The notes beneath the pieces are model-generated. The model had not been told where the DNA came from and made no database searches. It saw nothing but the letters and a program-made list of their open reading frames with translations. A DNA stretch of 64,000 nt, taken from NCBI GenBank assembly GCA_934541105.1, contig CAKTDA010000001.1:558001-622000 (forward strand). Direction: 5' to 3'. Origin of the DNA: an uncultured Luteitalea sp. (GTDB lineage Bacteria > Acidobacteriota > Vicinamibacteria > Vicinamibacterales > Vicinamibacteraceae). The position numbers were made by a program, and so were the translations under genes. Below, one piece after another: positions 8,243 through 17,211 of this stretch (position 1 is the first letter of the stretch; the number at the start of each line of letters is the position of its first letter).

Positions 8243-9235
8243 TCAGCGCTCCGCCTTCTGCGGCCGGAGCATCAACACCTCGGTGGCCGCAAGTGGATGG
8301 GTGCGGCCAGCCAGGACGTCAGCCATCTGCTCGGCGATCGGCAACTCGACGCCGGCGGCGGCGCCCAGCGTGAGAATGGCTTCGGCCGCATTGACGCCCT
8401 CGGCCACCATCCGCGTGCCCGCCAGGATGTCTGCCAGCGCGCGCCCCAGGCCCAGTTCGATGCCGAGTTGTCGATTCCGGCTTGCCCCGCCGGTGCACGT
8501 CAGCACGAGGTCGCCGAGCCCGCTGAGGCCGGCAAGCGTGTCGGCCCGCCCGCCGAGCGCCACCGCCAGTCGGGTCATCTCCGCGAGCCCGCGCGTCACC
8601 AGTCCGGCCAACGCGTTGTGCCCCAGGCCGAGGCCCTCGACAACGCCGGCAGCAATCGCGATGACGTTCTTGTATGCGCCGCCGATCTCGACGCCCACCA
8701 CGTCGTCGCTCGCATACAGCCGGAATCGCCGGCCCCGGAACTCTTCCTGGACGTGCAGGCTGGCTGTCGCGTCGGTCGCCGCCGCCACGACGGCGGTCGG
8801 GAGTTCGCTGGCCACCTCGTGCGCGAAGCTCGGCCCCGACAACACGACCACCGGACATCCCGCCGGCAGTTCCTCGGTCAGTACCTGCGACATCCGCGTC
8901 CAGGTGACACGCTCGAGCCCCTTTGTCGTGCTGACGACGATCGTCCCGGGGCGGATGGCCGGGGCCAGCTCGCGACTGGTGTCGCGCGTGCCGTGCGACG
9001 GCACGGCCCAGACGATCATCGTCGCTTCGGCCACCGCCGCCGCGGCGTCAGCCGTCGGCAAGACGCCATCGGGAAGGCGCAGTCCCGGGAGGTAGTCGGC
9101 GTTCTCGCGTGTCGCGCGCATGCGCGCAGCCATCGCGCCGTCGCGGGCACACAGCGGGACGTCGTGGCCCACGCGGGCCAGGTGCATCGCCAGCGCCGTC
9201 CCCCACGAGCCTGCCCCCACCACCGCCGTCTTCAC
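8243..9235 (-). CDS. gpsA: Glycerol-3-phosphate dehydrogenase [NAD(P)+]
   Basis: Reduces dihydroxyacetone phosphate to sn-glycerol-3-phosphate, the backbone for phospholipids. The N-terminal Rossmann motif is AVVGAGSWGTALA; family signatures LSGPSFAHEVASELPTAVV, VEIGGAYKNVIAIAAGVVEG and LSGLGDLVLTCTGG (catalytic lysine region) are all present. 330 residues is normal length. The GTG start at 9235 overlaps the plsY stop by 4 nt (GTGA); the frame extends further upstream, but that part lies inside plsY. Coupling with plsY is logical because PlsY uses the product. Confidence 0.96.
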   Translation of the reverse strand: MKTAVVGAGSWGTALAMHLARVGHDVPLCARDGAMAARMRATRENADYLPGLRLPDGVLPTADAAAAVAEATMIVWAVPSHGTRDTSRELAPAIRPGTIVVSTTKGLERVTWTRMSQVLTEELPAGCPVVVLSGPSFAHEVASELPTAVVAAATDATASLHVQEEFRGRRFRLYASDDVVGVEIGGAYKNVIAIAAGVVEGLGLGHNALAGLVTRGLAEMTRLAVALGGRADTLAGLSGLGDLVLTCTGGASRNRQLGIELGLGRALADILAGTRMVAEGVNAAEAILTLGAAAGVELPIAEQMADVLAGRTHPLAATEVLMLRPQKAER

Positions 9236-9846
9236 AGCCGCTGCCCCACGGACCGCTCGCTCCCCTGCCGCAGGCGTCGCACGTTGTCGCGGTGCCGCCA
9301 GGCGACCAGGACCGCCGCCGCCGCGGCACCGGCAAGCACCGGCAGCGGCGCGCCGAACCACGCCGTCAGGGGTGGCAGCGCCGCCATGGCAGCCAGCGAT
9401 CCGATCGACACGTACCGGGTGGCCACGAGGCCAGCCACGAACACGACGGTGGACAGCGCGGCGGCCGCCGGGGCCAGCACCGCGAACACGCCAGCCGTCG
9501 TCGCCACGCCCTTCCCGCCGCGCCAGCCGAGCCAGGGCGGATAAATGTGGCCGGCAATCGCGGCAAGGCCGGCGCAGACGGGCACCGCTGGCGCCGGCGC
9601 GACCGCGCCCGCCAGCCACACCGCGAGGCTGCCCTTCGTGGCGTCGAGCGCGAGAGCCGCGATCGCCGCGGCCGGCGACGCGACGCGCAGGACGTTCGTC
9701 GCGCCGACGTTGCCCGACCCCACGGTGCGCAGGTCGATGCCGCGCCGCCGCGTCAACAGGTAAGGGAACGGTATCGAGCCCAGGAGGAAGCCGACCGCCA
9801 CCACGGCGAGGAGCGTGCCGACCGCGAGCGGCGCCCCGGCGCTCAT
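9232..9846 (-). CDS. plsY: Glycerol-3-phosphate acyltransferase PlsY
   Basis: Integral membrane enzyme that transfers an acyl group from acyl-phosphate to glycerol-3-phosphate. It carries the PlsY motifs GSIPFPYLL, GSGNVGATNVLR (phosphate-binding loop), GHIYPPWLGWRGGKGVATT and WRHRDNVRRL. It has 204 residues and several membrane helices. ATG 9846 overlaps the cinA stop by 4 nt, and its own stop overlaps gpsA by 4 nt. Confidence 0.96.
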   Translation of the reverse strand: MSAGAPLAVGTLLAVVAVGFLLGSIPFPYLLTRRRGIDLRTVGSGNVGATNVLRVASPAAAIAALALDATKGSLAVWLAGAVAPAPAVPVCAGLAAIAGHIYPPWLGWRGGKGVATTAGVFAVLAPAAAALSTVVFVAGLVATRYVSIGSLAAMAALPPLTAWFGAPLPVLAGAAAAAVLVAWRHRDNVRRLRQGSERSVGQRL

Positions 9847-11132
9847 CGCGCACCTCCGTCCGGATCCCGCCCGTCGAGCGCGAGCCGCACCATGTCGAGC
9901 GCAACCGTCACCGATTGCTGACGGATGACGACCCGGTCGCCGACGAAGCGGGCGTGCCTGCAGGCCTCGACCGACGGCGTGCTGACGGCAATGAAGACCG
10001 TGCCGACCGGCTTCTCGTCCGACCCGCCGCCCGGGCCCGCGATCCCCGTGATGCCGACGCCGACCTCGGTCCCGCACGCCTTCCGGGCCCCCGCGGCAAG
10101 CGCCCGGGCCACCGGCTCGCTCACGGCCCCGTGATTGGCAATCGCCGCCTCCGGCACGTGCGCGAGAGACGTCTTGAGCGCGTTGGCGTACGGCACGATC
10201 CCGCCCTCGAACCACCCCGAACTGCCCGGCACGTCGGTCAGCCCGACTGCCAGCAATCCGCCGGTACACGACTCGGCAACCGCGAGCCGCCAGCCCGCGG
10301 CGTGCAGCAGGGCGCCGACGGCTTCCTCGAGCGTCTCCTCGCGCGTCGAGTACACGATGCGATCGAGGGCCGCCGCCGCAGCAGCGGCCGCCGCATCGAG
10401 CACGGTCGCAGCCGCGCCGGCATCGTCGCTCCGGGCCGAGAGGTACAGCTCGATGCGGCCGCGAGCCGCGAGAATCGTCGCGTCGATGGCCGGCACGGCC
10501 GCACGCCATGCCGTGTAGAGCGGCTGCAGCGTGGACTCGACGGCCGACTCGCTGCGTCCGACGATCTTCAGCACGCGCCGATGCGTCCGCGAGGAGCCGG
10601 CGCGCGCACCGAGTGGGCCGGCCACGAGTGCATCCAGCATGGGCTCCATCTCGCGCGGAGGACCGGGCAGCAGCGCCACGGCCTGGGCGCCGAGATCGAT
10701 CCACTGGCCGGGTGCCGTGCCGGTCGGATTGTCGAGCCGCAGCGCACCGTCGATGAGGAGGGCCTGCCGCCTGTTGATGTCGGGCATCGCCAGGCCGCGC
10801 CGAGCGAACCGATCGACGATCCGCGACAACTGCACGGGATCCTCGGCGAGCCCCCGGCCGAGCGCACTCGCGACCGCAAGTCGCGTCAGGTCGTCGTCGG
10901 TGGGGCCGAGCCCGCCGGTGAGGATGACGAGATCGGCACGCGCGAGGGCGGTGCGCACCGCAAGCTCGAGATGCTGCAACTGGTCGCCGACGATGCTGCG
11001 CGCGACGAGATCGATGCCCAGGGACTCGAGCCGCCCGGCAATCGCGGCGGAGTTGGTGTCCACGCGTCCGAGTGCGAGCAGTTCGCTCCCGACGGCAATG
11101 GTCTCCGCGCGCGCAAGCGGCGCCGCGCTCAT
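9843..11132 (-). CDS. cinA: CinA: competence/damage-inducible family, NMN deamidase-type
   Basis: Two-domain protein of 429 residues. The N-terminal MoaB/MogA-like domain has AETIAVGSELLALGRVDTN and TGGLGPTDDDLTR (about residues 8-170). The C-terminal CinA domain has AESCTGGLLA, GSSGWFEGGIVPYAN and GITGIAGPGGGSDEKPVGTV, the signature of the nicotinamide-mononucleotide amidohydrolase (PncC) family. In other bacteria these enzymes recycle NMN and hydrolyse ADP-ribose. ATG 11132 overlaps the pgpA stop by 4 nt. Confidence 0.93.
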   Translation of the reverse strand: MSAAPLARAETIAVGSELLALGRVDTNSAAIAGRLESLGIDLVARSIVGDQLQHLELAVRTALARADLVILTGGLGPTDDDLTRLAVASALGRGLAEDPVQLSRIVDRFARRGLAMPDINRRQALLIDGALRLDNPTGTAPGQWIDLGAQAVALLPGPPREMEPMLDALVAGPLGARAGSSRTHRRVLKIVGRSESAVESTLQPLYTAWRAAVPAIDATILAARGRIELYLSARSDDAGAAATVLDAAAAAAAAALDRIVYSTREETLEEAVGALLHAAGWRLAVAESCTGGLLAVGLTDVPGSSGWFEGGIVPYANALKTSLAHVPEAAIANHGAVSEPVARALAAGARKACGTEVGVGITGIAGPGGGSDEKPVGTVFIAVSTPSVEACRHARFVGDRVVIRQQSVTVALDMVRLALDGRDPDGGAR

Positions 11133-11599
11133 GCCAGCATCCACTCCGGCCAGAACCATGCGAGCAGCCGGACCCCGGCGTGGGCATACACCGCCGCCAT
11201 GAAGTCGTCGCTCATCACGCCCCAGCCGCCCGGCAAGGCCTCGAGCCGGTTGCACGGCGGCGGCTTGACGACGTCGAACACGCGGAAGAGGACGAACCCG
11301 GCGAGCGCACCCGTGATCGACACCGGGATCAGCGCAAGCGTCACCAGCATGCCGAGCACTTCGTCGATGACGACCGGGCCAGGGTCGATGTGGCCGAAGT
11401 GCTGCTCCGCCGCGGTCGCCGCCCACGCACCGAGCAGGAACACCACCACGATGGCGGCAATCTCGATCGCCGGCTGGCCGGTTGCGCGGACGCCGGCAAA
11501 GAGCACGAGGCCGGCCACCGAGCCGACGGTGCCCGGTGCGAACGGCACGTAGCCGGCGCCGAGCGCCGTCGCCACGGCGAGGGACAGACGGGATGTCAC
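11129..11599 (-). CDS. pgpA: Phosphatidylglycerophosphatase A
   Basis: PgpA dephosphorylates phosphatidylglycerophosphate in the inner membrane to give phosphatidylglycerol. The motifs GAGYVPFAPGTVGSVAG near the N-terminus, DPGPVVIDEVLGM (catalytic acidic residues) and FRVFDVVKPPP are diagnostic. 156 residues with about four membrane helices. The GTG start at 11599 is supported by GAGGAG 9 nt upstream; earlier in-frame codons fall in the neighbouring RDD gene. With gpsA and plsY it forms a phospholipid-synthesis group. Confidence 0.94.
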   Translation of the reverse strand: MTSRLSLAVATALGAGYVPFAPGTVGSVAGLVLFAGVRATGQPAIEIAAIVVVFLLGAWAATAAEQHFGHIDPGPVVIDEVLGMLVTLALIPVSITGALAGFVLFRVFDVVKPPPCNRLEALPGGWGVMSDDFMAAVYAHAGVRLLAWFWPEWMLA

Positions 11600-11612
11600 G
11601 ACGAAAGACTCC

Positions 11613-12464
11613 TCAGGCGATGGGGACGACGCGCGTCCCGGCAAGGCGGTCGTGCAGCCCGCGCCGGTCGGCGTCCATGAAGAGCGGCAGCAATCCCAGG
11701 CCGAACGGGATCGCGCACGCCAGGAGCGCCACGCTGCGCAGCACCGCATGGCCGAACGGGACGGTGCCACCCCCTTCGTGGACCACGCGCTCGCCCGTGA
11801 TCATCTTGCCGATCGTCTGGCCCGATGCGGCCGTGAAGGTGACGAGGTATGCCGTGTCGAGCAGGAACAGGAAGCCGCCGAGCGGTACCAGCGGCAGCAG
11901 GCGCCAACTGGAGGTATCAAGGCCAGCCACCCGCAGCGTGAGCCACACGACGATCGCGTCGATCGCAATGAGGAGGACGGCGTCGATGAGTCCGGCCCGC
12001 ACGCGCGCGCCGAGGCCGCTGGCGGCGGCGACAGGTGCGGGGGCGTCCGAGACGACGGGGTGCTCGGGCTCGGTCGGTGGATCGTCCGGCCAGTCGAACG
12101 CGGCGGTGTGATCACCGCCGGGCGGGACGTCGGTCGCGGTCCCGGTCCGTGACGACGGCCGCGGCACTTCGACGCGGCGACGCAGCGGCGGCGCTGCGGG
12201 CGGGATGATCACGGGCGGCGCGTCGTGCGGCGCCTGGTCCTCGAACAGCGGGAGGTCGAGTGCGCCGCCCTCGGTTGGCGGCGTCGTCTCGAGCGGCGAG
12301 CGCCGCCGGCGCGACGGCTCCCACGCGCGCGGCTCCGGAGCCGGGTCGACCGGGACGGGCGGGTCCGCCGGGCGGGCCGGCGCAGCCAGCGCGAAGTCGT
12401 AGCCGCAATTGCGGCACCGCTCCACGTCGTCGAAACTCAGGTAACTGCACTTGGGACACCGCAT
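11613..12464 (-). CDS. Zinc-ribbon RDD-family membrane protein
   Basis: 283 residues in three parts. The N-terminus has a four-cysteine zinc ribbon, MRCPKCSY...CRNCGYDF (Cys 3, 6, 17, 20). A Pro/Arg-rich linker follows (about 28-145). The C-terminal RDD domain (about 150-280) has ARVRAGLIDAVLLIAIDAIV, SGQTIGKMITG and the closing DRRGLHDRLAGTRVV. RDD proteins are membrane proteins, some implicated in ion or solute transport; the role here is unknown. It starts 23 nt after the response regulator and ends 14 nt before pgpA. Confidence 0.85.
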   Translation of the reverse strand: MRCPKCSYLSFDDVERCRNCGYDFALAAPARPADPPVPVDPAPEPRAWEPSRRRRSPLETTPPTEGGALDLPLFEDQAPHDAPPVIIPPAAPPLRRRVEVPRPSSRTGTATDVPPGGDHTAAFDWPDDPPTEPEHPVVSDAPAPVAAASGLGARVRAGLIDAVLLIAIDAIVVWLTLRVAGLDTSSWRLLPLVPLGGFLFLLDTAYLVTFTAASGQTIGKMITGERVVHEGGGTVPFGHAVLRSVALLACAIPFGLGLLPLFMDADRRGLHDRLAGTRVVPIA

Positions 12465-12486
12465 CGATCAGTCCGTAAACGCGTCG

Positions 12487-13899
12487 CTATACCGCGCCGG
12501 GCGCCTCGACCGCCACCGTGCCCTCGCGCGCCTCGCGCCGGGCCGGCAGGATGCCGAAGGCCTTCATCTTCCGGTACAGGTTGCTCCGCTCCACGCCGAG
12601 CACCTCCGCCGTGCGCGAGATGTTGCCCTGCTGGGCCGCGAGCGTGCGCACGATGTAGTCGCGCTCGAAGCGTTCACGCGCCTCGTGGAGCGGCAGCGTG
12701 GGCCCTTCGTGCGGCTCGGCCTCGGCGTCGGCCACGTGGCCACCCTGCAGGAACCCGAGGTGCCGCGCCTCGACGACTTCACCCGGCACCATGATCAGCA
12801 GTCGTTCGACGACGTTGCGGAGTTCCCGGACGTTGCCCGGCCAGGGATAGCGCAGCAGCACGTCCATGGCCTCGGGGTCGAACACACGCGGCCGGCGTCC
12901 GTGCTCCCGTGAGAGCTCCTGCATGAAGTGCGCGACGAGCCGCGGGATGTCGTCCTCGCGCTCGCGGAGTGGAGGCACGAAGATCGGAATCACGTTGAGG
13001 CGGAAGAACAGGTCCTCCCGGAAGCGGCCCGCCCGGATCTCGCCGGTCAGGTCCTTGTTTGTGGCCGCCAGCACACGGACGTCCACCTTCACGCTGTCGT
13101 GGCCGCCCACGCGATCGACGACCTGCTCCTGGAGGACGCGCAGCACCTTCGCCTGCGTCTTCAGGCTCATGTCCGCGACTTCGTCGAGGAAGATGGTGCC
13201 GCCATCGGCGAGTTCGAAGCGTCCGCGACGATCGCCGACCGCGCCCGTGAAGGCCCCGCGCACGTGCCCGAACAGTTCGCTCTCGATCAGTTCCTCGGGG
13301 ATGGCCGCGCAGTTCACTTCCACGAACGGGCCGCTGCGCCGCCGGCTCAGCGCGTGGATGCTGCGCGCGACCAGTTCCTTGCCGGTGCCGTTCTCCCCGA
13401 AGATCAGCACGCGGCCGTTCGTCGGCGCCGCCATCGCGATCTGCTCGCGCAGCGACCGCATCACGTAGCTCTCGCCCACCATGACGAAGCGGCGATCGAC
13501 GTGCTCGCGCAGCGCGCGGTTCTCCGCCTCGAGCTGCCGCTGGCGCAGCGCATTGCGGACGACATGGAGCGTCTTGTCGATGGAGAGCGGCTTCTCCACG
13601 AAGTCGAAGGCGCCGATTTTCACGGCGCGCACCGCCGACTCGATGTTGCCGTGGCCCGAGATGACGACCACCGCCGCGTCGACGTGGCGATCGCGCAACC
13701 GCGCGAGCGTCAGGAGGCCGTCGATGCCAGGCAGCCACACGTCGAGCAGGATGACGTCGAAATGCCGGCCGGGCGCGATGTCGAGGCAGGCCTCGCCGCT
13801 CGCCACGGCCTCCACCTCGTAGCCTTCGTCGCGGAGGACACCAGACAGGGCCGATCGCACGCCGGCTTCGTCGTCGACGATGAGGACGCTCGGACGCAT
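12487..13899 (-). CDS. NtrX-type sigma-54 response regulator
   Basis: 470-residue enhancer-binding activator. The receiver is intact: D9, D10, phospho-acceptor D53 in LLDVWLPGIDG, and the K of FVEKPLS. The AAA+ domain has FGENGTGKELVARSIH (Walker A), the sigma-54 contact loop GAFTGA, GGTIFLDEVADMS (Walker B) and PWPGNVRELRNVVERL. The C-terminal Fis-type HTH is NISRTAEVLGVERSNLYRKM. It lies 3 nt after the NtrY-like kinase, so the two are a pair. By analogy with NtrYX they may sense redox, nitrogen or envelope status; the signal is not shown by the sequence. Confidence 0.94.
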   Translation of the reverse strand: MRPSVLIVDDEAGVRSALSGVLRDEGYEVEAVASGEACLDIAPGRHFDVILLDVWLPGIDGLLTLARLRDRHVDAAVVVISGHGNIESAVRAVKIGAFDFVEKPLSIDKTLHVVRNALRQRQLEAENRALREHVDRRFVMVGESYVMRSLREQIAMAAPTNGRVLIFGENGTGKELVARSIHALSRRRSGPFVEVNCAAIPEELIESELFGHVRGAFTGAVGDRRGRFELADGGTIFLDEVADMSLKTQAKVLRVLQEQVVDRVGGHDSVKVDVRVLAATNKDLTGEIRAGRFREDLFFRLNVIPIFVPPLREREDDIPRLVAHFMQELSREHGRRPRVFDPEAMDVLLRYPWPGNVRELRNVVERLLIMVPGEVVEARHLGFLQGGHVADAEAEPHEGPTLPLHEARERFERDYIVRTLAAQQGNISRTAEVLGVERSNLYRKMKAFGILPARREAREGTVAVEAPGAV

Positions 13900-13902
13900 G
13901 GC

Positions 13903-16215
13903 CTAGGCAGGAAGCTCCATCGTGAAGGCGGCGCCGTGCGGATCCTGATCGGCCGCCTCGATCGTGCCGCCGTGGTCGACGACGATGCGGCGGACGATGG
14001 CGAGCCCGAGCCCGCTGTCGCGCCCTTTCGTCGAGTAGTACGGCAGGAACAGCTTGCTGCGGTCGGCCCGCCCGAGGCCGGGGCCGTCGTCGGCGATGAC
14101 GAGCCGCCCGAGGCGGTGGGCCTCGTCCCACGACGTGCGCACGGTCAACGTGCCGGCGGCGCTCGCCGCGCGGCCGTCTGCCGGCGCGGCCATCGCCTCC
14201 ACGGCGTTGTCCACCAGGTTGATGACCACGCGCTTGAACTGCTCCGGATCGACACGGATGGCCGGCATCTGCGCATCGTACTCCCTCACGACGGTCAACC
14301 GCGGCAGGCCGGCATAGAGCGACAGGGCTTCGTCGAGCAGCACGTGCAGGTCGGAGGGGACGGCGTGCGGGGCCGGCATCCGCGCAAACTGCGAGAACTC
14401 GTCGACGAGGCCCTTCAGCGACTCCACCGCGCCGATGATGTTCGTCGAACATTCGTCCACCAGTTCGCGCGTCTGCGGCGGGGCCGCGGTGAAGTGGCGG
14501 CGGATGCGCTCGGCACTGAGCTGGATCGGCGTCAGCGGGTTCTTGATCTCGTGGGCCAGGCGGCGCGCCACGTCGCGCCAGGCCGAGACGCGCTGCGCCC
14601 GGATCAGCGGCGTGACGTCGTCGAACACCAGGACCGTGCCCTCCGAGCTGCCCTCGTCGCGCAACGGCGTGGCCGCTACCGCCAGGTGCAGATCGCGCCC
14701 GTCGCGCCTGATGGTGATCTCGTGGCCGGCGGTGCCGCCGCGCGTGCGGGCCGCTGCCTGCGGGATGGAGAGCAGCGGTCGGAGATCAGGACGCGCGAAG
14801 GCCTCGTCGTACGACAGGCCGACGGCTGACTGATCGAGCCCGAGCAGCCGCGCCGCGGCGCTGTTCATCGTGTTGATGCGGCCGCGCGCGTCGAGCGAGA
14901 TCACCCCCGTGGCAATGCGCTTCAGGATCGTCTCGATGTAGCGGCTGCGGCCCTCCACCTCGCGGCTCTTGCGCTGCACTTCCGCGCGCGAGAGCTCGAG
15001 CTCGGACGCCATGGTGTTGAACGCCTCGACGAGCTGGCCGAACTCGTCCGCCGTTTCCGGCTCGATACGGTGATCGAAGTGGCCCTGGCCGATGGCGCGG
15101 GCACCGGCAGCCAGCAGGCCGATGGGCCGCGTGATGCGCTTGGCCGTGTAGAGGCCGAGCCATGTCGCACTCACGAGGATGAACAGCGTCATCATCAGGA
15201 AGAACGACAGGTAGACGCCCTCGATGGGGCGCCGGAGCACGCGCAGCTGCTGGTAGCCCTCGTAGGCGTCCACGATGCGCCGGCTGTGCTGCGCGAGCGT
15301 GCCCGAGAGGTGCTCGCTCACGATCACGACGCCCACCGGTGCCATGCCGTCAGGCACGCGCACGAGCGATGCCGATCGCACCAACTCGCCGCCGCTGCCG
15401 AGCGGCTCGATCAGCCGCGTGTCCTCGCTGCCGCCGGCCACGCGGGCGGCAAGGCGGTCGGCCGAGGCGCGCGGCACGTCGCGCGGCGCACTCGGCGAGG
15501 CGACGTCGAACAGCGGCGTCACCTCGATCGGGTCGCTGCCGGCAACGATGCGGTAGATCTCCACCTGGGTGGCGCGGCCCGAGGCGACTTCCGGCGAGAC
15601 GCGCGCACGAATGGTCGCGACGTCGCCGCGGTCGATGCCGGCCGTGGACAGCAGGCGTGCGAGGCGAACCGCCTGACGGCTCGTCTGCACCTGCGTGTCC
15701 TGGTAGTAGTCGCTCGCGATCTCGCGTGCGGCGCTCAGCACGTCGTCGATGGGCGGCGCGAACCAGCGGCTCGCGCTGTTGCGAATCAACTCGCTGCCGA
15801 CGATCAGCACCAGCACGGCCGGCACGAGCGAGAGCGCGAGCATCGCGGCCACGAGCTTGGCCCGGAAACGCGCGAACGGCAGCGCGCGGCGCCGCTCGAC
15901 GAGCAGCTTGATCACGTTGCGCGCCAGCACGAACCCGAGCGCGCCGAGCATCGTGAGGTCCACCGCGACGAGCGCGTAGAGGACGACCTCGCTCAGGAGC
16001 GCGGGCGACAGCCCCGTGGACCTGTCGGCCAGCGTGACGAGCGCGACGAGCGCCGCCACGAGCAGGCCGATGGCCAGCAGGACGAAGATCGGGTTGTCGC
16101 GGAACGGGCGCTGCGGGGGAGGCCGGGGCGAGGGAGGGACCGGAGGCGACGCCGGCGTGGACGAAGGCAGCGCCCCGCCGGCGCCTGACGGATCGCTCAG
16201 GTCGAAGATGGCCAC
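13903..16215 (-). CDS. NtrY-type membrane sensor histidine kinase
   Basis: 770 residues. A Pro-rich cytoplasmic start is followed by three N-terminal hydrophobic helices, a periplasmic segment and a fourth helix (VYLSFFLMMTLFILVSATWL). Then come HAMP (KRITRPIGLLAAGARAIGQG), a PAS domain around DARGRINTMNSAAARLLGLD, HisKA with the phosphoacceptor in RLAHEIKNPLTPIQLSAERI, and HATPase_c with NLVDNAVEAM and DDGPGLG. This is the NtrY architecture. The GTG start (16215) is 1 nt from the DUF4390 stop, so the whole DUF4390-NtrY-NtrX group is coupled. Confidence 0.93.
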   Translation of the reverse strand: MAIFDLSDPSGAGGALPSSTPASPPVPPSPRPPPQRPFRDNPIFVLLAIGLLVAALVALVTLADRSTGLSPALLSEVVLYALVAVDLTMLGALGFVLARNVIKLLVERRRALPFARFRAKLVAAMLALSLVPAVLVLIVGSELIRNSASRWFAPPIDDVLSAAREIASDYYQDTQVQTSRQAVRLARLLSTAGIDRGDVATIRARVSPEVASGRATQVEIYRIVAGSDPIEVTPLFDVASPSAPRDVPRASADRLAARVAGGSEDTRLIEPLGSGGELVRSASLVRVPDGMAPVGVVIVSEHLSGTLAQHSRRIVDAYEGYQQLRVLRRPIEGVYLSFFLMMTLFILVSATWLGLYTAKRITRPIGLLAAGARAIGQGHFDHRIEPETADEFGQLVEAFNTMASELELSRAEVQRKSREVEGRSRYIETILKRIATGVISLDARGRINTMNSAAARLLGLDQSAVGLSYDEAFARPDLRPLLSIPQAAARTRGGTAGHEITIRRDGRDLHLAVAATPLRDEGSSEGTVLVFDDVTPLIRAQRVSAWRDVARRLAHEIKNPLTPIQLSAERIRRHFTAAPPQTRELVDECSTNIIGAVESLKGLVDEFSQFARMPAPHAVPSDLHVLLDEALSLYAGLPRLTVVREYDAQMPAIRVDPEQFKRVVINLVDNAVEAMAAPADGRAASAAGTLTVRTSWDEAHRLGRLVIADDGPGLGRADRSKLFLPYYSTKGRDSGLGLAIVRRIVVDHGGTIEAADQDPHGAAFTMELPA

Positions 16216-16216
16216 G

Positions 16217-16750
16217 TCACGGCCGGAAGCGGAAGCTCACGCTGCCGAGCGCGGCCCCCGGGTTCCAGGGCCACAGCCAACCGAGCAGCCGCGGCCGCGT
16301 CTGTGCCTTCACGCGCACGTGGTACTCGCCGTCGCTCACCAGGCGGTGCGTCGACAGCCGGCGGGCCCGGAACGTCGTCATCCAGCGCAGGGCGGTGTCT
16401 TCGTCGTCGGTGGTGCGGACCTCCTCGACGCGGCCGTCCTCGATGAACGTGATCTGGTACCGGCGGGTGAGATTGTCGTACCGGACGACGGCCGAGACGC
16501 GCGCCGAGGCGATGGTGCGGTCGAACCACCAGCGTGAGGGCGCGACGAGGGTCACGTCGTAGGCGAACGTCGTGGGCAGGCCGCTCAGGATGGCGGCACG
16601 CACGGCCTCCGACACCGCATCGGTGACCTGGAAGCTGACGAGCACCTCGCCGTCCTGCAGGCTCGTCTCGACCCGCACGGAGGGATCGGCCCAGGCCGCC
16701 GGCGCGACACCGACGAGGCACGCAAGAAGCAGCAACACACGCAGCCGCAT
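16217..16750 (-). CDS. DUF4390 secreted protein
   Basis: 177-residue protein with a Sec signal peptide (MRLRVLLLLACLVGVAPAAWA, cleavage after about residue 21). The mature part is a beta-rich domain with VRAAILSGLPTTFAYDVTLV and RRYQITFIEDGRVEEVRTTDDE, typical of DUF4390. In Proteobacteria this family is found directly upstream of NtrY-like kinases, as here, so a periplasmic partner of the kinase is a fair inference. It starts 2 nt after nrdR; the ATG at 16750 is chosen because the signal peptide begins there. Confidence 0.85.
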   Translation of the reverse strand: MRLRVLLLLACLVGVAPAAWADPSVRVETSLQDGEVLVSFQVTDAVSEAVRAAILSGLPTTFAYDVTLVAPSRWWFDRTIASARVSAVVRYDNLTRRYQITFIEDGRVEEVRTTDDEDTALRWMTTFRARRLSTHRLVSDGEYHVRVKAQTRPRLLGWLWPWNPGAALGSVSFRFRP

Positions 16751-16752
16751 CG

Positions 16753-17211
16753 TCAATCCTTCGACTTGATCAGGTCCTCGAGCTCGGTCATGAACTCGCC
16801 GATGTCGCGAAAATGCCGGTAGACCGAGGCGAATCGCACGTAGGCGACCTTGTCGAGCTGCCGCAGTTCCGTCATCACGTGCTGACCGATCTCGGTGGTG
16901 CTGATCTCCTTGTCGGGCTTCTCCTGGAGGGCGGATTCCACGCGGTCGGCCACCGCCTCGAGGGCGTTGACCCGCACCGGACGCTTCTCGCACGCCTTGA
17001 GCAGGCCCGCAATCAGTTTCTGCCGTTCGAACCGTTCGCGCCGGCCGTCCTTCTTGACGACCATGTACGGGATTTCGTCCACGCGCTCGTACGACGTGAA
17101 CCGTCGGCCGCATTCGAGGCACTCGCGGCGGCGGCGAATCACTTCTCCCTCGCGACTCTCCCTGGAGTCCACCACCTTGTCCTCGAGGTGGCCGCAGTAC
17201 GGACACTTCAT
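16753..17211 (-). CDS. nrdR: Transcriptional repressor NrdR
   Basis: NrdR represses ribonucleotide reductase genes by binding NrdR boxes when loaded with dATP/ATP. The N-terminal zinc ribbon (MKCPYCGHLEDKVVDSRESR...CLECGRRFTSYERV) and the ATP-cone (VVKKDGRRERFERQKLIAGL) are both complete. 152 residues is the normal length. ATG 17211 overlaps the upstream membrane-protein stop by 4 nt. No ribonucleotide reductase gene is in the window. Confidence 0.96.
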   Translation of the reverse strand: MKCPYCGHLEDKVVDSRESREGEVIRRRRECLECGRRFTSYERVDEIPYMVVKKDGRRERFERQKLIAGLLKACEKRPVRVNALEAVADRVESALQEKPDKEISTTEIGQHVMTELRQLDKVAYVRFASVYRHFRDIGEFMTELEDLIKSKD